A DNA stretch of 64,000 nucleotides from Bryobacterales bacterium KBS 96 (GCA_000381625.1 KB906767.1:5633357-5697356); one strand, 5' to 3'; counted from the stretch's first letter, positions 27,666-36,644 are shown. The notes: generated by a model from the letters alone, not told the origin. Numbers and translations: made by a program.

Positions 27666-28046
27666 ATGGGATTCGGATTTCATAACATTGAGCACGTTTT
27701 TGCGAGTATTGCGAGAGATACGGTCAGGACCGCAACAATTATTTCCGCCGTGGAGTCTCGCGTCGAGAAAGAGGCTCCTGAAATCGAAGCGATTACCGGC
27801 GCCATTTATCCGCCCGCGGTTCTGATTGAACGCGCTGCGTTTGGATTGCTGGGACTTGCGGCTTCCACCTCTACGACGATTTCAGACGCAACGAAAGCGC
27901 ACGGCCTCAATATCGCGTTGGACGAGCAGTCCATCAACGAACTGCAGCAGATTGCAAAATACCTGAAAATGCGTGCGGGGTCCCTGGAGGGATCTGCTCT
28001 CTTCGAAGGTCAGCCCGCCACGCCAGCGCCTGTGAAGAATGCGTGA
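27666..28046 (+). CDS. Small hypothetical protein with a central hydrophobic helix
   Basis: A 126-residue protein with a good AAGGAG ribosome site 8 bases before the ATG. The start MGFGFHNIEHVFASIARD predicts an amphipathic helix. Residues about 45-70 contain AIYPPAVLIERAAFGLLGLAAS, moderately hydrophobic, and the end is Pro/Ala-rich. No family recognised. It is alone, with no close partner on either side. Function unknown; possibly membrane-associated. Confidence 0.65.
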   Translation: MGFGFHNIEHVFASIARDTVRTATIISAVESRVEKEAPEIEAITGAIYPPAVLIERAAFGLLGLAASTSTTISDATKAHGLNIALDEQSINELQQIAKYLKMRAGSLEGSALFEGQPATPAPVKNA

Positions 28047-28225
28047 CTGCAAGAGCCTCATGCAAATCATCATCGCCGGACTGGTGGACGGCCACGATCA
28101 GGCCTGCGAGAAGCAATTTTAGCGGGGCAAAGACGTATTGTCTTTGCTTCTAGGCGTGTTTGGCACAACCGTCTCGACACACGCAAGTAGTTCGACTATC
28201 GCTTGCGTGTCTCTGGAATTGAAGT

Positions 28226-28489
28226 GCTTTCTACGGCAGGCCTTCCGGGAAGTGCTGTCACCGCTGGCGCGCTGGTTGCGGCGGAACACCGCCGTATCGC
28301 TATGTAATGAGCCTCGGCGCAGCCACTCCCAAAACGAGCGAGCAAGTTACTGAGAATGGCGTAGTTAAAGAGCGGCTCACGATGCCGGACCTGCCTCCGG
28401 GAAAAACGCCCAGTGTTGCTCTTTCCGTTGAGGACGCGGTCGGGCATAAAGCGACGGCATTCACGTCGATAAGCATTGCTCGAAAATAA
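28226..28489 (+). pseudogene. Remnant of an Ig-like/PKD-type domain, frameshifted
   Basis: Two forward frames each give a piece of a beta-sandwich-like sequence. One, at about 28233-28305, reads TAGLPGSAVTAGALVAAEH and then stops. The other, through 28489, reads GGTPPYRYVMSLGA and continues to SVEDAVGHKATAF. GG-x-PPY-x-Y is typical of Ig-like repeats in large surface proteins. Together they look like the last domain of a bigger protein broken by a frameshift, with no upstream part left. The rest of 28047-28536 holds nothing else I can support. An intact 60-residue protein from the ATG at 28307 is the alternative. Confidence 0.35.
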
Positions 28490-28536
28490 TCGCACTCCCG
28501 TTCTGGCCTCTTATAGCGGAGGCCGCGAAGGCCTTT

Positions 28537-29043
28537 CTATTTTGAAACGGGATTCGTGGGGCCGCGCTTAATGCGGTCGTGGAGAGGAACGAGATCGCTC
28601 GGCAAAGGGGCGCTTGTTCGAGCTCCATGCCCGGAATACAGCAAGTCTTGAAGGGTAGTTGTACGCAATACGCTATCAATGGCGCCCTGCAGGTCGCGCC
28701 AAAGAGAGCGGATGGAACAGCCCGTCGAATGCGCGCAACTGGCCTGTGCGCCGGAATGCCGCTCACAGAAATCGTCTTCGTACATGCGGCCGCCAAGAAC
28801 GGTAAGCGCATCGGCGACCCAGATGCGTTCGGGAGGAAGCGCCAGCGTGTAGCCGCCGACGTTGCCTCGAGCAGCCTTCACCAACCCGCCCCGCCTCAGG
28901 ATGCGCATCAATTTGGCCACGTATGGCGTTGAGAGGCCTTCCTTGCGGCTGATCTCCGGGATAGTCGCGCTGCCATTCGGGCCTTGACGACCGACCTGCA
29001 ATAGGCAGCGCAATCCGTATTCCTCGTGAGAACTAAGTTTCAT
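28537..29043 (-). CDS. Rrf2-family transcriptional regulator, probable Fe-S sensor of the suf operon
   Basis: A 168-residue regulator. An N-terminal winged helix (KLSSHEEYGLRCLL, STPYVAKLMRILRRGGLV, GNVGGYTLA) is typical of Rrf2 proteins. Three cysteines at 93, 103 and 109 (CX9CX5C) sit where IscR and SufR hold their cluster, so it is likely a 2Fe-2S or 4Fe-4S sensor. It is the last gene of the suf operon, with its ATG overlapping the sufT stop as TGATG. Autoregulation through the palindrome at 34508-34535 upstream of sufB is the simplest model. Distinguishing IscR from SufR or RsrR type is not possible by eye. Confidence 0.9.
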   Translation of the reverse strand: MKLSSHEEYGLRCLLQVGRQGPNGSATIPEISRKEGLSTPYVAKLMRILRRGGLVKAARGNVGGYTLALPPERIWVADALTVLGGRMYEDDFCERHSGAQASCAHSTGCSIRSLWRDLQGAIDSVLRTTTLQDLLYSGHGARTSAPLPSDLVPLHDRIKRGPTNPVSK

Positions 29044-29387
29044 CAACGTATCTTTGAAAGCGGAACGGTATCCGGACCAAGATCGAAACCGAGAGTCACT
29101 TTGGCGACGTCGGACATTTTGCTGATGTCCCAGGGCGGATCAAAAACCAAGTCGACTTTGGCCGATGTAACGCCCTCAGCCCGCAAAATTCTTTGTTCGA
29201 CCTGCTGCGGCAAACTCCCGGCGACCGGACAATTGGGCGCTGTCAATGTCATTGTGACCACTACGCCTCCCTCGCTCGTGACCTGCACATCGTAAACGAG
29301 GCCAAGTTCGTAGATATTGACCGGAATCTCCGGATCGTAAATCGTCTTAAGTATCTCGACTATGCTGGCGTGAAGGTCTTGAGGCAT
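29043..29387 (-). CDS. sufT: SufT, MIP18/DUF59 iron-sulfur assembly factor
   Basis: A 114-residue single-domain protein. TIYDPEIPVNIYELGLVYD is the DUF59 signature, TAPNCPVAGSLP carries the conserved cysteine (about residue 53) and FDPPWDISKMSD closes the fold. SufT-type proteins help mature Fe-S proteins under high demand. Its position after sufU, separated by 3 bases, and before the Rrf2 regulator fits that role. The related PaaD of phenylacetate degradation is excluded by context. Confidence 0.93.
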   Translation of the reverse strand: MPQDLHASIVEILKTIYDPEIPVNIYELGLVYDVQVTSEGGVVVTMTLTAPNCPVAGSLPQQVEQRILRAEGVTSAKVDLVFDPPWDISKMSDVAKVTLGFDLGPDTVPLSKIR

Positions 29388-29390
29388 GGT

Positions 29391-29834
29391 TCACTCCGTC
29401 GATACGGCCTGGGGGTCGCCGCGTAGCGCTGCGCGAAGCGTATGCCACGCGAGAGTCGCGCATTTCACCCGCATCGGATATTCGCGAACACCGGAGAAGA
29501 CCGCCAGCTTGCCGAGATCGGGAGCGGGCGCCTGGTCTTCGGTCAACAAGTCACGGAACTTCCGGAATGCTATCTCCACTTCTTCCGGGGTCTTGCCTTT
29601 CATCGCTTCGGTCATCAGGGAAGCTGAAGCTGTCGAAATGGCGCAGCCGGCGCCACGAAAACCAATTCCCAGAATGTGTCCGTTCTCGATTTTGAGCTGT
29701 ACCTGGACGCGATCGCCGCATAGCGGATTGTAGCCCTCAGCGCTATGGGTCGCTTGCTCGACTTCGCCCTTATTGCGGGGCCGCTTGCTGTGGTCGATGA
29801 TCGTTTCCTGATAGAGATCGTTTAAATCGGACAT
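29391..29834 (-). CDS. sufU: SufU, NifU-like sulfur-transfer protein
   Basis: A 147-residue protein of the SufU branch. Cysteines occur in NPLCGD, GAGCAIS and VKCATLAWHTL, the zinc and sulfur-transfer set, and the Asp in CGD is kept. The 18-residue insertion that separates SufU from IscU is suggested by the length and by the KGKTPEEVE to VFSGVREYP segment. SufU accepts persulfide from SufS. The start overlaps the sufS stop by one base (TAATG). There is no SufE in the window. Confidence 0.94.
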   Translation of the reverse strand: MSDLNDLYQETIIDHSKRPRNKGEVEQATHSAEGYNPLCGDRVQVQLKIENGHILGIGFRGAGCAISTASASLMTEAMKGKTPEEVEIAFRKFRDLLTEDQAPAPDLGKLAVFSGVREYPMRVKCATLAWHTLRAALRGDPQAVSTE

Positions 29835-31096
29835 TAGGAAAAGAACTCCTGCACTCTGCGGATTCCAGCAATCAGCGCATCCACTTCTTCTCTTGTGTTA
29901 TAGAACGCCAGTGATGCTCGCGTGGTGGCGGCAATCCCAAAGCGATCCATCACGGGCTGCGCACAGTGGTGGCCGGTTCGTACTGCAATGCCCTCCCGAT
30001 CGAGAACCGTTCCTACATCGTGGGGATGGGCGTTATCCACCACGAAAGAAATCACGCTGGCTTTGTTTGGCGCGGTCCCAATGATTCGAACGCCCTCTAG
30101 CTGGGACACGGCGTCCGTCGCATATTCCAGCAGTTCCTGTTCGTATGCCGCAATCGCATCCATGCCAACATCGTTGACGTAATCGATCGCCGCGCCGATA
30201 CCGATAATGCCCGCAATGTCCGGCGTCCCTGCCTCGAATTTGTATGGCAAATCGTTATAGGTGGTCTTCTCAAAAGTGACCGAGCGGATCATGTCGCCCC
30301 CACCTTGAAACGGCGGCATGGCATTGAACAGCGCTTCTTTACCATAGAGAACGCCAATGCCTGTCGGCCCGAAGAGCTTGTGTCCGGAAAAAGCGTAGAA
30401 ATCAGCGTCAAGTGCGCGTACATCCACGTGCATGTGTGGCGCCGCTTGCGCGCCGTCCACCACCACCGGAGCGTTCCAACGGTGCGCCATCTTGATCATA
30501 TCGGCCAGCGGATTAACTGTCCCAAGAGCGTTCGAAACGTGCGAGATGGCCACCAGTCGCGTGCGCTCGTGCAGCGCCTTTTCGAATTCGTCGAGCGGAA
30601 CGACACCGCGGTCGTCGATGTGAACAACGCGCAGGCGCGCCTGTTTCTCCTCGCAGAGGATCTGCCAGGGAACGATATTCGAGTGGTGCTCCAGCCCGGA
30701 GATGAGCACCTCATCGCCAGGCCCGATGTTTTGGCGGCCATGCGTCTGGGCGACAAGGTTCAACCCTTCTGTCGTGCCGCGGACGAAGACGATCTCGTTC
30801 GTCGAGCCGGCGTTGATAAAGCGCCGGACCTTTTCCCGCGAATCATCGCAAGCCGCCGTCGCGCGAGTGCTTAACAGATGTACGGCGCGATGAACGTTTG
30901 CGTTGTAGTGAGTGTAGTAGTCAACCAGCGAGTCAATGACTGCCTTGGGTTTCTGGCTTGTCGCAGCGTTGTCGAGATAAACCAGCGGCTTCCCATGAAC
31001 TTTCTCGCGGAGAATCGGGAAGTCTTCGCGGATTCGATCGACATTGAACGCCGTCGCCGCGCGCGAGTCCTTTAAAACTTCGGCGTGAGCGCTCAT
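29834..31096 (-). CDS. sufS: SufS cysteine desulfurase
   Basis: A 420-residue PLP enzyme of fold type I. YLDNAATSQKP near residue 40, the PLP lysine in FSGHKLFGPTGIGVLYG and the catalytic cysteine in RTGHHCAQPVM mark it as a group II desulfurase. It takes sulfur from cysteine and passes it to SufU. Overlaps sufD by four bases (ATGA). The first 20 residues are a variable leader before FNVDRIREDFPILRE. Confidence 0.96.
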   Translation of the reverse strand: MSAHAEVLKDSRAATAFNVDRIREDFPILREKVHGKPLVYLDNAATSQKPKAVIDSLVDYYTHYNANVHRAVHLLSTRATAACDDSREKVRRFINAGSTNEIVFVRGTTEGLNLVAQTHGRQNIGPGDEVLISGLEHHSNIVPWQILCEEKQARLRVVHIDDRGVVPLDEFEKALHERTRLVAISHVSNALGTVNPLADMIKMAHRWNAPVVVDGAQAAPHMHVDVRALDADFYAFSGHKLFGPTGIGVLYGKEALFNAMPPFQGGGDMIRSVTFEKTTYNDLPYKFEAGTPDIAGIIGIGAAIDYVNDVGMDAIAAYEQELLEYATDAVSQLEGVRIIGTAPNKASVISFVVDNAHPHDVGTVLDREGIAVRTGHHCAQPVMDRFGIAATTRASLAFYNTREEVDALIAGIRRVQEFFS

Positions 31097-32232
31097 AAAG
31101 CGCCTCCACTCGATTGCCGCGAAAAGACCAGACGCTCGAAGAGCGCCTTCTCAAGGTACTCGCGGATTTCCGGAATGCCGATTCGCTCAATGACGTCGCG
31201 GGCAAACGCGTAAATCAAAACGTCGCGCGCCTCGATCTCTCCGATGCCTCGCGCGCGCAGATAGAACAAAGCTTCTTCGTCCAACTGGCCGACAGTCGCG
31301 CCATGCGTGCAGCGGACATCGTCGGCCAGGATTTGAAGCTCGGGTTTCGTATTAATCGTCGCGCCCGGTGACAGCACCAGGTTCTTATTGGTCTGTTTGG
31401 CGTCGGTCTTCTGCGCATCCTTGCGGACGTAAATCTTGCCGTTGAAGACGCCGGTGGATATGCCGTCAAGAATGCCCTTATAGAGTTCGTGGCTTGCGGC
31501 ATGCGGCGCCGCATGATCCAGCGCCGTATGATTATCGATGTGCTGCTTGCCGGTTGCGAGATACAGCCCGTTCAGCGTGCCCTCGCAGCCGGTCGACAGG
31601 ACTGCGTTCACGTCGTTCCGCACCAGCAGGCCACCGAATGAAATATTGTGCGATTTGAAATTGGAATTGCGCGCCTGGTGTACCTGAATGGTCGCCACGT
31701 GAAACGATTGCGCGCTTTCCTCTTCCAGCTTCACATGCTCGACGACCGAGTTCTCGCCGGCAACGATCTCCGTTACGGCATTCGTGAAATAACGGCCGCT
31801 TCCTCGATATCTCTCCACAATCCGAACCTGGCTGTTGGCGCCGACAACGATCAAATTGCGAGGATGAGTCGTTCGGTCCGGAACGGCTGTGTAATCGATC
31901 CATACCGGCTCTTCGACAACCGTGTTTCTAGGAACATGCAGGAACGCTCCGTCTTCGAAATGCGCGGTATTCAGTGCGACGAACGCGTTCTCTTCGGAAC
32001 TGGCGTAACGCCCCAAATGCTCCTCGATTAATCCCGGATGCTGTTCGAGCGCTGTCCGGAGGCTGTTTCCCGTAAGAGACGGCGCCTCGGCGGGGAATTG
32101 AGCTTTTGCGATGGCGCTAACGCTTGTGTACTTCCACTCTTCATCTCGTTTCGTCGGGTAGCCGCGGGTCTCGAAGCTCTCGGCGGCGCGCCTGCGGATT
32201 TCCTGAAGCTCGGAAGTCGCCGCCGCCATCAT
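31093..32232 (-). CDS. sufD: SufD scaffold subunit
   Basis: A 379-residue beta-helix protein. The N-terminus has RGYPTKRDEEWKYTS, a SufD hallmark, and the C-terminal region has DDVRCTHGATVGQLDEEALFYLRARGI, shared with SufB and holding the His used at the SufB-SufD interface. SufD with SufB and SufC forms the scaffold that builds clusters. Two adjacent ATGs overlap the sufC stop. The length is typical. Confidence 0.96.
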   Translation of the reverse strand: MMAAATSELQEIRRRAAESFETRGYPTKRDEEWKYTSVSAIAKAQFPAEAPSLTGNSLRTALEQHPGLIEEHLGRYASSEENAFVALNTAHFEDGAFLHVPRNTVVEEPVWIDYTAVPDRTTHPRNLIVVGANSQVRIVERYRGSGRYFTNAVTEIVAGENSVVEHVKLEEESAQSFHVATIQVHQARNSNFKSHNISFGGLLVRNDVNAVLSTGCEGTLNGLYLATGKQHIDNHTALDHAAPHAASHELYKGILDGISTGVFNGKIYVRKDAQKTDAKQTNKNLVLSPGATINTKPELQILADDVRCTHGATVGQLDEEALFYLRARGIGEIEARDVLIYAFARDVIERIGIPEIREYLEKALFERLVFSRQSSGGAL

Positions 32233-33002
32233 CGCACTGCCTCCGCAAGTTCCTCAATGCCGGCATAGCCGCTCTCTTCCAGTTCCAAGGCCAGCGATTT
32301 GCCGCCCGACTTCACGATTCGCCCTTGGGCGAGAACGTGAACGTAATCGGGAACGATATGGTTCAACAGACGTTGATAGTGCGTCACGACGACGATGGCT
32401 CGGTCCGGGCCGCGAAGTGTGTTCACGCCGTTGGAGACGATCTTCAGCGCGTCGATATCCAGGCCGGAATCGGTTTCATCGAGGACCGCCAGCCGCGGCT
32501 CCAGCACAGCCATCTGGAAAATCTCGTTCCGCTTCTTCTCGCCGCCGGAAAACCCTGCGTTGACGGCGCGGTTTAACAAACTCTCTTCCATCTCCATCAG
32601 CGCCATTTTCCGTCGCACGAGCGATAGGAAATCCATCGCATCGACTTCCGGCTCGCCCTTTCTCTTGCGGATCGCATTCAAGGCTGCCTTCAGGAAATAC
32701 AGATTGCTGACGCCGGGAATCTCGACTGGGTATTGGAAGGCGAGAAAAATTCCACGCTGTGCGCGTTCCTCCGGAGCGAGAGTAAGCAGATCGTCGCCCT
32801 CATAGAGGACCTCGCCGGACGTGACCCCATAGAGATCACGACCAGCGATCACTTGCGCCAACGTGCTCTTGCCGGAGCCATTTGGCCCCATGATGGCGTG
32901 TACCTCTCCCGGATAAACCGTTAAGTTGATCCCGCGCAGAATTTCCTTGCCGCCCGCGGTCGCGTGCAGATCCTTGATCTCGAGAATTGCAGTTTTCGAC
33001 AT
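32229..33002 (-). CDS. sufC: SufC ATPase
   Basis: About 257 residues from the ATG at 33002. Walker A GPNGSGKST, Q-loop AFQYPVEIPG, ABC signature FSGGEKKRNEI and Walker B LAVLDETDSGLD are all present; FSGGEKKR is specific to SufC. ATP hydrolysis drives changes in SufB-SufD. A TTG at 33029 would add nine residues and start 3 bases after the sufB stop codon region, so the exact start is uncertain; the ATG gives the family-typical MSKTAILEIKDLHA. Confidence 0.96.
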   Translation of the reverse strand: MSKTAILEIKDLHATAGGKEILRGINLTVYPGEVHAIMGPNGSGKSTLAQVIAGRDLYGVTSGEVLYEGDDLLTLAPEERAQRGIFLAFQYPVEIPGVSNLYFLKAALNAIRKRKGEPEVDAMDFLSLVRRKMALMEMEESLLNRAVNAGFSGGEKKRNEIFQMAVLEPRLAVLDETDSGLDIDALKIVSNGVNTLRGPDRAIVVVTHYQRLLNHIVPDYVHVLAQGRIVKSGGKSLALELEESGYAGIEELAEAVR

Positions 33003-33034
33003 GCTTGTCTTGTTCACCTGGTTATCCAACTGAT

Positions 33035-34483
33035 TTATCCGACGCTTCCTTCGAGACTGACGCCCAGCAGTTTTTGCGCCTCCACCGCGAATTCCATGGG
33101 AAGCTCGCGAAACACTTCCTTACAGAAGCCGTTCACGATCATCCCAACGGCGTCTTCCGTTGAAATTCCGCGCTGGCGACAGTAAAAAATCTGGTCTTCG
33201 CCGATCTTGGAAGTAGATGCTTCGTGCTCGACGCTTGAAGACGTGTTCTTCACTTCGAGGTAGGGGAACGTGTGCGCGCCGCACTTGTCGCCGAGCAGCA
33301 TGGAATCGCACTGCGAATAGTTGCGGGCGCCCTCGGCCCCTTTAAGAATCTTCACCGCGCCTCGATATGTGTTCTGGCCGCGGCCGGCTGAAATCCCCTT
33401 CGAAACAATGGTGCTGCGCGTGTTCCGGCCCATGTGGATCATTTTTGTTCCCGTATCGGCCTGCTGATAGTTGTTTGTCAGCGCGACAGAATAAAACTCG
33501 CCAACGGAGTTATCGCCCATCAATAGGCAACTGGGATATTTCCAGGTGATCGCCGAGCCGGTCTCGACTTGGGTCCACGAAATTTTGGAGTTTGCGCCGA
33601 GACATTTTCCGCGCTTCGTGACGAAGTTATAAATGCCGCCCTTGCCCTCTTTATCGCCGGGATACCAATTTTGAACGGTCGAATACTTGATAGTGGCGTT
33701 ATTGAGGGCGACCAGTTCAACCACGGCCGCGTGCAATTGGTTCTCATCGCGCACCGGCGCCGTGCAGCCTTCAAGATAACTAACGTGAGCTCCGTCTTCG
33801 GCAACGATCAGCGTACGCTCAAACTGGCCTGTATCCTTCGCATTGATGCGGAAATACGTGGACAGCTCCATCGGACAGCGAACCCCTTTGGGTATGTAGC
33901 AGAATGAGCCGTCGGTAAACACGGCTGCGTTCAGCGCGGCGAAAAAGTTGTCCGAGGGAGGCACGACAGAGCCGAGATATTTCTTGACCAATTGGGGATG
34001 ATCCCGCACGGCTTCGGAGAACGAGCAGAAGATAATGCCTAGCTCGGACAGTTTTCCCTTGAACGTCGTGGCTACGGAAACGCTGTCGAAGACGGCGTCA
34101 ACTGCAACACCGGCGAGGGCCTCACGCTCGTGGAGCGGAATTCCGAGTTTTTCGTAGGTCTGAAGCAGTTCAGGATCGACCTCGTCGAGGCTCTTTGGGC
34201 GATCCTTATTTGTCTTGGGGGCGGAATAATAGATAATCTCTTGATAGTTGATTGGCGGGTAGTGGATGTTGGCCCAGGTCGGCTCTTCCATTGTCAGCCA
34301 GTGCCGGTACGCCTTGAGACGCCATTCGAGCATGAATTCCGGCTCGTTTTTCCTGGCCGAGATCAACCGGATAATGTCTTCATTGAGACCGGCTGGAACC
34401 GTATCGGCTTCAATATCGGTGATGAAACCCCATTTATATTCCTGGTTGGCAAGTGTTTCGATTGAACTTAGTTGCGAAGCCAT
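33035..34483 (-). CDS. sufB: SufB scaffold subunit
   Basis: A 482-residue protein of normal length and first gene of the operon. It contains [12 protein letters not shown], the beta-helix core with [15 protein letters not shown], and the C-terminal [16 protein letters not shown] region that carries the cluster-assembly Cys. The ribosome site GGAGGTGAGGG is strong, 6 to 7 bases before the ATG. A 28-bp palindrome lies 25 bases upstream of the start codon. No SufA is found in the operon. Confidence 0.97.
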   Translation of the reverse strand: MASQLSSIETLANQEYKWGFITDIEADTVPAGLNEDIIRLISARKNEPEFMLEWRLKAYRHWLTMEEPTWANIHYPPINYQEIIYYSAPKTNKDRPKSLDEVDPELLQTYEKLGIPLHEREALAGVAVDAVFDSVSVATTFKGKLSELGIIFCSFSEAVRDHPQLVKKYLGSVVPPSDNFFAALNAAVFTDGSFCYIPKGVRCPMELSTYFRINAKDTGQFERTLIVAEDGAHVSYLEGCTAPVRDENQLHAAVVELVALNNATIKYSTVQNWYPGDKEGKGGIYNFVTKRGKCLGANSKISWTQVETGSAITWKYPSCLLMGDNSVGEFYSVALTNNYQQADTGTKMIHMGRNTRSTIVSKGISAGRGQNTYRGAVKILKGAEGARNYSQCDSMLLGDKCGAHTFPYLEVKNTSSSVEHEASTSKIGEDQIFYCRQRGISTEDAVGMIVNGFCKEVFRELPMEFAVEAQKLLGVSLEGSVG

Positions 34484-34507
34484 TCAATGCCCTCACCTCC
34501 AGGCTAC

Positions 34508-34535
34508 CCAATCTATACTGATCAGTCAAGATTGG
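34508..34535. promoter_or_regulatory. 28-bp palindrome, candidate operator of the suf regulator
   Basis: Outer arms CCAATCT and AGATTGG pair perfectly, the core ACTGATCAGT is a perfect 10-bp palindrome, and only the two dinucleotides between them do not match (24 of 28 positions symmetric). On the minus strand it contains CTTGACT and AGTATAG, reminiscent of IscR/Rrf2-type half-sites. A possible -35 (TTGACT) and a weak -10 (TATAGA or TAGCCT) overlap it. It lies between sufB and the divergent ICMT-like gene, 25 bases from the sufB start, so a bound repressor would block sufB transcription. Confidence 0.7.
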
Positions 34536-34575
34536 CGGCGCTGAATCCAACCCGGCAGCCGGTGATTTCGTTCCC

Positions 34576-35214
34576 TTGAAACCGTTATATGTCTTTCATT
34601 TGCCACCCCTACCGGATGCTACGCTTGAACCCGTGGCATTGCTTCAGTCCGACCTTCATCTCTATATCGATGCTGTCTGGATTTCGGCGCTAATCGTCTG
34701 GGTCGTCGGCGCACTCACGACAAAGCGGGCTGCGCGCGTCCAATCCCCCGGTTCTCGTCTGATGCAAGCACTCTTTTTCATCCTGGCTTTTTTGCTTCTC
34801 TTCCAGGATGCTTTTCGGTTGGGCCCGTTAGCGTGGCGTTTCGTGCCACGATCTTCCGCTGCCAGCTACACGGGTTTAGTCCTCACGGTTGTGGGCGTGG
34901 CATTCGCAATCTGGGCGCGTTTCTATTTAGGCCGCAACTGGAGCGGAACTGTGACAATCAAGCAGGATCACAAACTCATTCGGACCGGCCCCTACGCGTT
35001 GGTGCGGCATCCCATCTACACTGGTTTAGAACTCGCCGTCCTCGGCACGGCGGCCGCAATGGGAGAGATCCGGGGACTCGCCGCCGCAGGCGTCGCGCTG
35101 ATCGGCATCAGGTTGAAATTCGGTTTGGAAGAGAAATTCATGACCGATCGGTTCGGCGCCGAATACGTGCAGTACAAAAAGAATGTAAAGACAATGATAC
35201 CGTTCGTCTGGTAA
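34576..35214 (+). CDS. Isoprenylcysteine carboxyl methyltransferase-like membrane protein
   Basis: Up to 212 residues with four to five membrane segments. The C-terminal part has TGPYALVRHPIYTGL, the SAM-binding motif of the ICMT/PEMT family, followed by EEKFMTDRFGAEYVQYKK, also characteristic. In bacteria such proteins methylate phospholipids, isoprenoid-linked or unknown small substrates. Start uncertain: TTG at 34576, or GTG at 34633 giving VALLQSDLHLY, which begins at the first membrane segment. It is divergent from sufB and shares its upstream region; co-regulation is possible but untested. Confidence 0.85.
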   Translation: MKPLYVFHLPPLPDATLEPVALLQSDLHLYIDAVWISALIVWVVGALTTKRAARVQSPGSRLMQALFFILAFLLLFQDAFRLGPLAWRFVPRSSAASYTGLVLTVVGVAFAIWARFYLGRNWSGTVTIKQDHKLIRTGPYALVRHPIYTGLELAVLGTAAAMGEIRGLAAAGVALIGIRLKFGLEEKFMTDRFGAEYVQYKKNVKTMIPFVW

Positions 35215-35259
35215 TGGCCGGCTACTGTTAACTGTGTTCGAAACTTCATCGGGAGAATC

Positions 35260-36207
35260 ATGGAACGACGTGTATTTTTGAAAGAACTGGGAATCCTCTC
35301 TGGGGCTGCCTCGTTTGCGACCGGGCTTATGGCTGAGGCGGCGGCATCGCCACTGAGCCGCTTCAAGTTGGGAGCGATTAGCGATGGGTTCTCGCAGGAC
35401 TTTGACGAAGCTCTCAAGATTATGAAGAACTATGGACTTTCTTGGGTTGAGATCCGGCACGTCTTCGGCGTCTACAACACGGAAGCCAATCCAGCTCAGA
35501 TTCAGCGCATCAAGGATTCGCTCGACAAGTACGGATTCCGTGTATCGGTGATCGATTCGGCTTTGTACAAATGCGCCTTGCCGGGCACGACACCGGTAAA
35601 AGGCCAAAGAGACGATTACGCTTATGCAAAGCAGATGGATCTCCTCAAACGCGCGTGCGACCGCGCCCACGAGCTTGGCTCAGACAAGATCCGGGGATTT
35701 TCCTTCTGGCGCGTTGCTGAGCCGGCAAAGCTTTCGGAGCGAATTGCCGGAGAGCTTGGAAAGGCCGCCGAAGTCGCAAACCGTGCCGGAATGCGTCTGG
35801 TGATTGAAAATGAAGAATCGTGTAATGCCGCGACGGGGCACGAACTTGCTCAGATTCTGGGGATGGCTCCTGCGCATAACTTAGGCGCTAACTGGGACAT
35901 TGGAAATGGATACGGGCGGGGTGAAGTTTCATTTCCGGACGGCTACAATGCCCTGGACAAGAAGCGCATCTGGCACATGCACTTAAAAGATATGACCTGT
36001 CAGGCCAATCTCAAGCACTGTTCTGAAGCTATAGGCGGCCACGGTCAGGTCGATCTGGTTGGACAGTTCAGGCAATTGCTCCGGGATGGATATCAAGAAA
36101 CGATGTCGCTCGAGTGCGAGTTTAAAGCTCACGGACTCACGCACCTTGAAACCACCAAGCGCTCATTGCAAGGTATGCTCACGGCGATGTCCAAAGCTGT
36201 GGCATAG
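35260..36207 (+). CDS. Tat-exported sugar phosphate isomerase/epimerase-like TIM barrel
   Basis: A 315-residue protein. The N-terminus ERRVFLKELGILSGAAS is a strong twin-arginine signal, cleaved around residue 28. The rest is an AP-endonuclease-2/xylose isomerase type barrel: WVEIRHVFG, LVIENEES with the metal Glu, NLGANWDIGNGYG, WHMHLKD and MSLECEF. These residues form a divalent-metal site. Members are typically annotated as sugar phosphate isomerase/epimerase although exported forms cannot see phosphorylated cytoplasmic sugars, so the real substrate is unknown. It lies 45 bases after the ICMT-like gene. Confidence 0.88.
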   Translation: MERRVFLKELGILSGAASFATGLMAEAAASPLSRFKLGAISDGFSQDFDEALKIMKNYGLSWVEIRHVFGVYNTEANPAQIQRIKDSLDKYGFRVSVIDSALYKCALPGTTPVKGQRDDYAYAKQMDLLKRACDRAHELGSDKIRGFSFWRVAEPAKLSERIAGELGKAAEVANRAGMRLVIENEESCNAATGHELAQILGMAPAHNLGANWDIGNGYGRGEVSFPDGYNALDKKRIWHMHLKDMTCQANLKHCSEAIGGHGQVDLVGQFRQLLRDGYQETMSLECEFKAHGLTHLETTKRSLQGMLTAMSKAVA

Positions 36208-36644
36208 CACGGCTGGCGCCAAAACATTCACCGGAATTTTGAAGTTTCTTTCTGTTGGTTCGAACGCGGAGGCCGGGGCGATTCTGAAGCGCAGATGGAC
36301 GCTCGAACACGCCAACAACGCCCATAGCTGGAACTTCGGCCACAAATCGTGCCGGCCCGCCCTCGCCTTCGCCGCGTAATCCCTCAATCTGAGTTGGGAA
36401 GCATCATTCATATTCAGCGAGCCCGGGACGTAGAATTGCCTCGAACTAACAGAATCCTCACTTTGCCGTGCCATGCAGCCACCGAACAAAAAGCCGCGCC
36501 CGATCGGGAATCAGGACCTCTTTTTAGCCTGGCCTTCTTTCCTATCGCCTTGCGATGTTCTTCGAAATCCTCCGTTCTCTTGTATTTTTAGCGCCTTTCG
36601 TGGTACAACTCCAGAAACAATAGTCTCTTCTAAGGATAAGTTTC
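36208..36644. other. Intergenic region before the Oar-like receptor, no gene seen
   Basis: 437 bases without a convincing gene. Forward and reverse frames exist but have no domain and poor composition. The last 100 bases are AT-richer and end in AAGGA (36632-36636), the ribosome site of the receptor. A promoter is expected in this AT-rich part, but I cannot define -35 and -10 boxes confidently. Confidence 0.4.

Noticed and set aside
27169-27666. 165-residue reverse frame spanning the intergenic region after the DUF3857 pair
   Set aside because: Half antisense to the DUF3857 end, the rest Arg-rich without domain or ribosome site.
36255-36265. GGTTCGAACGC as a tRNA T-loop
   Set aside because: No acceptor or anticodon stems can be drawn around it.
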